Source of the DNA: Alphaproteobacteria bacterium
GTDB lineage: Bacteria > Pseudomonadota > Alphaproteobacteria > Micavibrionales > Micavibrionaceae
DNA: 8,910 nt
Assembly (NCBI GenBank): GCA_030639165.1
Contig: DAOWDF010000171.1
Coordinates: 1 to 8,910, forward strand
Reading direction: 5' to 3'
Shown: one piece after another, positions 6,276-8,910 of the stretch
How the letters are laid out: every line of letters starts with the position of its first letter
Position numbering within the stretch: the first letter of the stretch is position 1
Position numbers and translations under genes: made by a program
Notes under the pieces: generated by a model
The model's input: only the letters and a program-made list of their open reading frames with translations
Told to the model about the DNA's origin: nothing
The model's database searches: none

Positions 6276-7785
6276 AGTTATCTGCGATAAATCTATCTAA
6301 AACACGTACACCAAAACCAGTGCCATATTTCGGTGTGATATCCTTATCAGATTTTACCCACGCTGTTCCTGCAATATCCATATGCGCCCACTTCACGCCA
6401 TCTTCGATGAAATTCCACAAGAAACCAGCCGCAGTACAAGAACCTGCGCCACATTTAGACTTCGCCATATTTTGAATATCGCTAATAGAGCCATCCATTT
6501 GCTCTTTCCAGACCTTATCCAAAGGCATGCGCCATAATTGCTCACCAGTATCAGCGCCAGCCTTATCCATCTGATCCCAAAGACCATCATCAGTGCTAAA
6601 TGTACCGCAATATTCATGCCCCAGCGCCACCAATATCGCGCCAGTTAAGGTCGCTAAATCAACAACCAATTCAGGCTTATAAACATCCTGCACGTAAGAC
6701 AGAGCGTCCGCCAAAACTAGCCGCCCCTCCGCATCAGTATTTAGTACCTCAATCGTTGTACCGTTATAAGATTTAATAATATCAGCTGGGCGATAAGCAC
6801 GCGCCGACGGCATATTCTCTGCTAAACCAACAATGCCAACCACATTAACCTTAGCCTTGCGCGATGCCAGTGACTTCATCAAGCCCACAACTGCGGCCGA
6901 TCCGCCCATATCCATCTTCATATCTTCCATGCCCGCACCGGGTTTCAAGGATATTCCACCAGTATCAAAGGTAACGCCCTTACCCACAAAGGCAATCGGA
7001 GCATCACTACTAGATTTATTACCATTATAACGCATAATAACCATGCGCGGAGGCCTGTCAGACCCCTGCCCCACAGCCATTATCGCGCCCATCCCTAATT
7101 TAAGCATCTTCTTATCATCAAGAATTTCAATTTCAACGCCAAGCGGCTTTAGCTGCGCCTTTATACGCTGCGCATATATATCGGGATACAGCTCATTCGG
7201 CGGCTCATTCACCAGATCACGCGCCAAAAATACGCCTTCATTAATAGAAGCCTGTACATCATATACTTTTTTCGCTTTGACACTCTCAAACAATATAGAA
7301 ACCACTGATTTAAGAGGGGTTTTCTTCGCTTTACCATCCTCTGAAGATTTCTTATCCGACTTATATTGCTCAAACTTATAACTTCTCAAAGCCATACCCG
7401 AAGATATATAAGCAGATATCTCCTCTATATTTTCCAGCTCATTATCGGCATATATCTCTACACTCGCTATCTTTTTTGCTTCTAAAGCCGCGCAGAGCTT
7501 ACCACCAATCTTTTCCGCCTCAAATTTACTTATGTCATCACCACTCCCAAGACCCAGCAATATAACATAATCATAACCAGCCCCCTTCGGAAGCATCACA
7601 ATCTCACTCTGCCCAGACTTTCCTGTAAATCCCTTAAGTTTCTCAAGAGCATGGCCGACAAAGCCATCCAAATCATTATCAAAAGACTTAGCCGTAGCGC
7701 TTGGCTTCTTATCATCATAAAAACAAATAACCACTCCCTCGGACTTTTTTAATGGTGCGTTCAAAAATGAAATGTCTAATGTCAT
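6268..7785 (-). CDS. pepA: Cytosol leucyl aminopeptidase PepA (M17 family)
   Basis: This is a two-metal, hexameric cytoplasmic aminopeptidase that trims N-terminal residues from peptides; the E. coli member also binds DNA and assists Xer recombination at cer. The 505 residues match the E. coli length (503). Metal and catalytic residues sit one position off the E. coli numbering: K269 and D274 in VGKGVTFDTGG, K281, D292, then D351, E353 and R355 in the signature NTDAEGRLVLADAL. The N-terminal alpha/beta domain (about 1-165) ends in a Lys/Ser-rich linker (141-157). The start is supported by AGGA seven bases upstream. It is the first gene of an operon with the radical SAM gene and holC and is divergent from lptF, as in many proteobacteria. 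Whether the DNA-binding role is kept cannot be read from the sequence. Confidence 0.97.
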   Translation of the reverse strand: MTLDISFLNAPLKKSEGVVICFYDDKKPSATAKSFDNDLDGFVGHALEKLKGFTGKSGQSEIVMLPKGAGYDYVILLGLGSGDDISKFEAEKIGGKLCAALEAKKIASVEIYADNELENIEEISAYISSGMALRSYKFEQYKSDKKSSEDGKAKKTPLKSVVSILFESVKAKKVYDVQASINEGVFLARDLVNEPPNELYPDIYAQRIKAQLKPLGVEIEILDDKKMLKLGMGAIMAVGQGSDRPPRMVIMRYNGNKSSSDAPIAFVGKGVTFDTGGISLKPGAGMEDMKMDMGGSAAVVGLMKSLASRKAKVNVVGIVGLAENMPSARAYRPADIIKSYNGTTIEVLNTDAEGRLVLADALSYVQDVYKPELVVDLATLTGAILVALGHEYCGTFSTDDGLWDQMDKAGADTGEQLWRMPLDKVWKEQMDGSISDIQNMAKSKCGAGSCTAAGFLWNFIEDGVKWAHMDIAGTAWVKSDKDITPKYGTGFGVRVLDRFIADNYE

Positions 7786-7882
7786 GATATATTCCTGATA
7801 TGATAAAATTTAGGGTCGCTTGATAAACAATCATAGTATAATCTCTTTGATAAAATAACTAGTACCTAAACGCAAATACGAT
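7786..7882. promoter_or_regulatory. Divergent lptF/pepA control region
   Basis: These 97 AT-rich bases must hold the promoters of both genes. A perfect TATAAT (7837-7842) on the plus strand would start lptF transcription about 35 bases before its ATG, but no good -35 lies at the right distance. The bases just beside it read TATACT on the minus strand (7835-7840), a possible pepA -10. TTGATAAA occurs twice (7820-7827 and 7847-7854), starts 27 bases apart. I see no hairpin. The exact promoters are uncertain. Confidence 0.4.
7793..7796 (-). promoter_or_regulatory. Shine-Dalgarno of pepA
   Basis: AGGA on the minus strand lies seven bases before the ATG at 7785 and supports that start for the 505-residue form. 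Confidence 0.6.
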
Positions 7883-8910
7883 ATGAAAATATTTGATTAT
7901 TATCTTTTGAAAAACTTGATCATAGCGACAGCTTTTGTTGCTATCGTTTTGGCATTTGTAATATTCCTAACCCAATCACTTAAATTTTTGGAAATAGTCA
8001 TAAGCTCGGGCTCATCTGGCAGTGCCTTTATGATACTTACAAGCCTAGCTTTGCCACGATTTTTTGAAGTTATCATACCCTTATCAGTTATGGCAGCGAC
8101 ATTATTCCTTTATAATAAAATGACCATAGATACAGAGCTAATTACCATGCGCTCGGTTGGGTATTCCTCACTATCACTTGCAAAGCCAGCAATAGTTCTA
8201 GGCCTTATATCAGTTATTATCCTATGGACAATAACTATGTGGATAGCGCCTTTATCACTCGCAAAAATGCAAAGCATGCGTCAGGAGCTTAAAACCGAAT
8301 TCTCGGCATTACTGTTTAAAGAGGGAGTTTTCAACCAACTCGGCAAAGGAATAACCGTATATATACGCGATAAATCAAGCGATGGAGAGCTTCAAGGTCT
8401 GATGATTCATGATACGCGCGATAAATCTGCTCCGCCATCCACTGTTTTGGCAAAACGCGGCAGCATTATTGTAAATGATGACGGGCAGCAAGTTATTGTT
8501 TTTGATGGCTCACGCCAAACATATAACCCAACATCAGGTATTTTACAAAGACTGACTTTCGACCGCTATACCATTGATCTTCCAGATAATAGCCCAATAC
8601 ATACCAGATGGGCGCAGCCTGATGAGCGCACAATATCCCACCTTTTAAACCCAGATAAAAATGACAAAAGAGATGTCAGGCACTTACGTGAATTTTCTAT
8701 CGAAGTTCACCGTCGTTTCACCAGCCCACTGCTGGCCCTAGCCTTCCCCTTAATCGCCGCAGTATCTTTGCTGCTTGGCCCTGTTAATCGCCGCGGACAG
8801 GCTCATAAAATAGGGCTAGCTATAATAACAATAATGCTAATCCAAGGAATGTTTTTAACCTCATATAATTTAGCCAAAAACAATGATGCTGGACTATTTA
8901 TGATGTACGC
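7883..8910 (+). CDS. lptF: LPS export permease LptF (YjgP/YjgQ family; C-terminus cut off by window edge)
   Basis: LptF pairs with LptG and the ATPase LptB in the inner membrane to lift lipopolysaccharide out of the bilayer and hand it to the LptC-LptA bridge. The 342 codons present start with MKIFDYYLLKN, typical of the family, then membrane segments at about 11-33, 49-77 and 103-123. Between segments two and three comes the cytoplasmic TELITMRSVGYS coupling helix that contacts LptB. A periplasmic beta-jellyroll domain spans about 125-270, followed by segments at about 279-299 and 309-330 and the start of a sixth near 336. Some 20-50 residues are missing. LptF is preferred over LptG because of the position divergent from pepA; lptG would be expected just beyond the edge. 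The ATG has no obvious Shine-Dalgarno. Confidence 0.93.
   Translation, partial: MKIFDYYLLKNLIIATAFVAIVLAFVIFLTQSLKFLEIVISSGSSGSAFMILTSLALPRFFEVIIPLSVMAATLFLYNKMTIDTELITMRSVGYSSLSLAKPAIVLGLISVIILWTITMWIAPLSLAKMQSMRQELKTEFSALLFKEGVFNQLGKGITVYIRDKSSDGELQGLMIHDTRDKSAPPSTVLAKRGSIIVNDDGQQVIVFDGSRQTYNPTSGILQRLTFDRYTIDLPDNSPIHTRWAQPDERTISHLLNPDKNDKRDVRHLREFSIEVHRRFTSPLLALAFPLIAAVSLLLGPVNRRGQAHKIGLAIITIMLIQGMFLTSYNLAKNNDAGLFMMY

Noticed and set aside
7043..7381. Plus-strand 112-codon open frame antisense to pepA
   Set aside because: It is a shadow of the pepA coding strand, with no recognisable domain or start signal.

Overview
The window looks like a piece of a moderately AT-rich alphaproteobacterial chromosome. 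The evidence is the alphaproteobacterial flavour of the prephenate dehydratase (ACT-domain motif ending KLESY rather than ESRP), a membrane-anchored CycM-type cytochrome c beside that pheA, and the divergent lptF / pepA-holC arrangement shared with many proteobacteria. The genus cannot be fixed by reading alone. There are no mobile-element genes, RNA genes or CRISPR repeats. Nearly all the DNA is coding, and the longest gene-free gap is about 195 bases.

Layout. (1) 1-2427, minus: ftsK, the septal DNA translocase, cut by the left window edge just inside its DNA-reading gamma domain. (2) 2623-2961, minus: a 112-residue soluble protein of unknown function made of two copies of one 54-residue unit. 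(3) 3005-3877, minus: pheA, prephenate dehydratase. (4) 3994-4794, plus: a cytochrome c with an N-terminal membrane anchor and an unusual, strongly acidic C-terminal tail of about 85 residues. It is divergent from pheA, shares a compact 116-base control region with it, and is followed by a clear intrinsic terminator. (5) 4868-7785, minus: a tight three-gene operon, pepA, then a lysine 2,3-aminomutase-like radical SAM enzyme (EpmB type), then holC. pepA and the radical SAM gene overlap by 8 bases, and that gene and holC are separated by one base. (6) 7883 to the right edge, plus: lptF, the LPS-export permease, divergent from pepA and truncated by the window end.

The genes are mainly housekeeping: chromosome segregation, phenylalanine synthesis, electron transport, peptide turnover, probable EF-P modification, replication clamp loading and LPS export. 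I see no defence, toxin or secondary-metabolite system. The points most worth a second look are the acidic tail on the cytochrome, the internally duplicated small protein, the radical SAM gene placed inside the widely conserved pepA-holC pair with a short N-terminus and an altered glycine loop, and the interleaved promoters with a 12-base direct repeat between pheA and the cytochrome gene.
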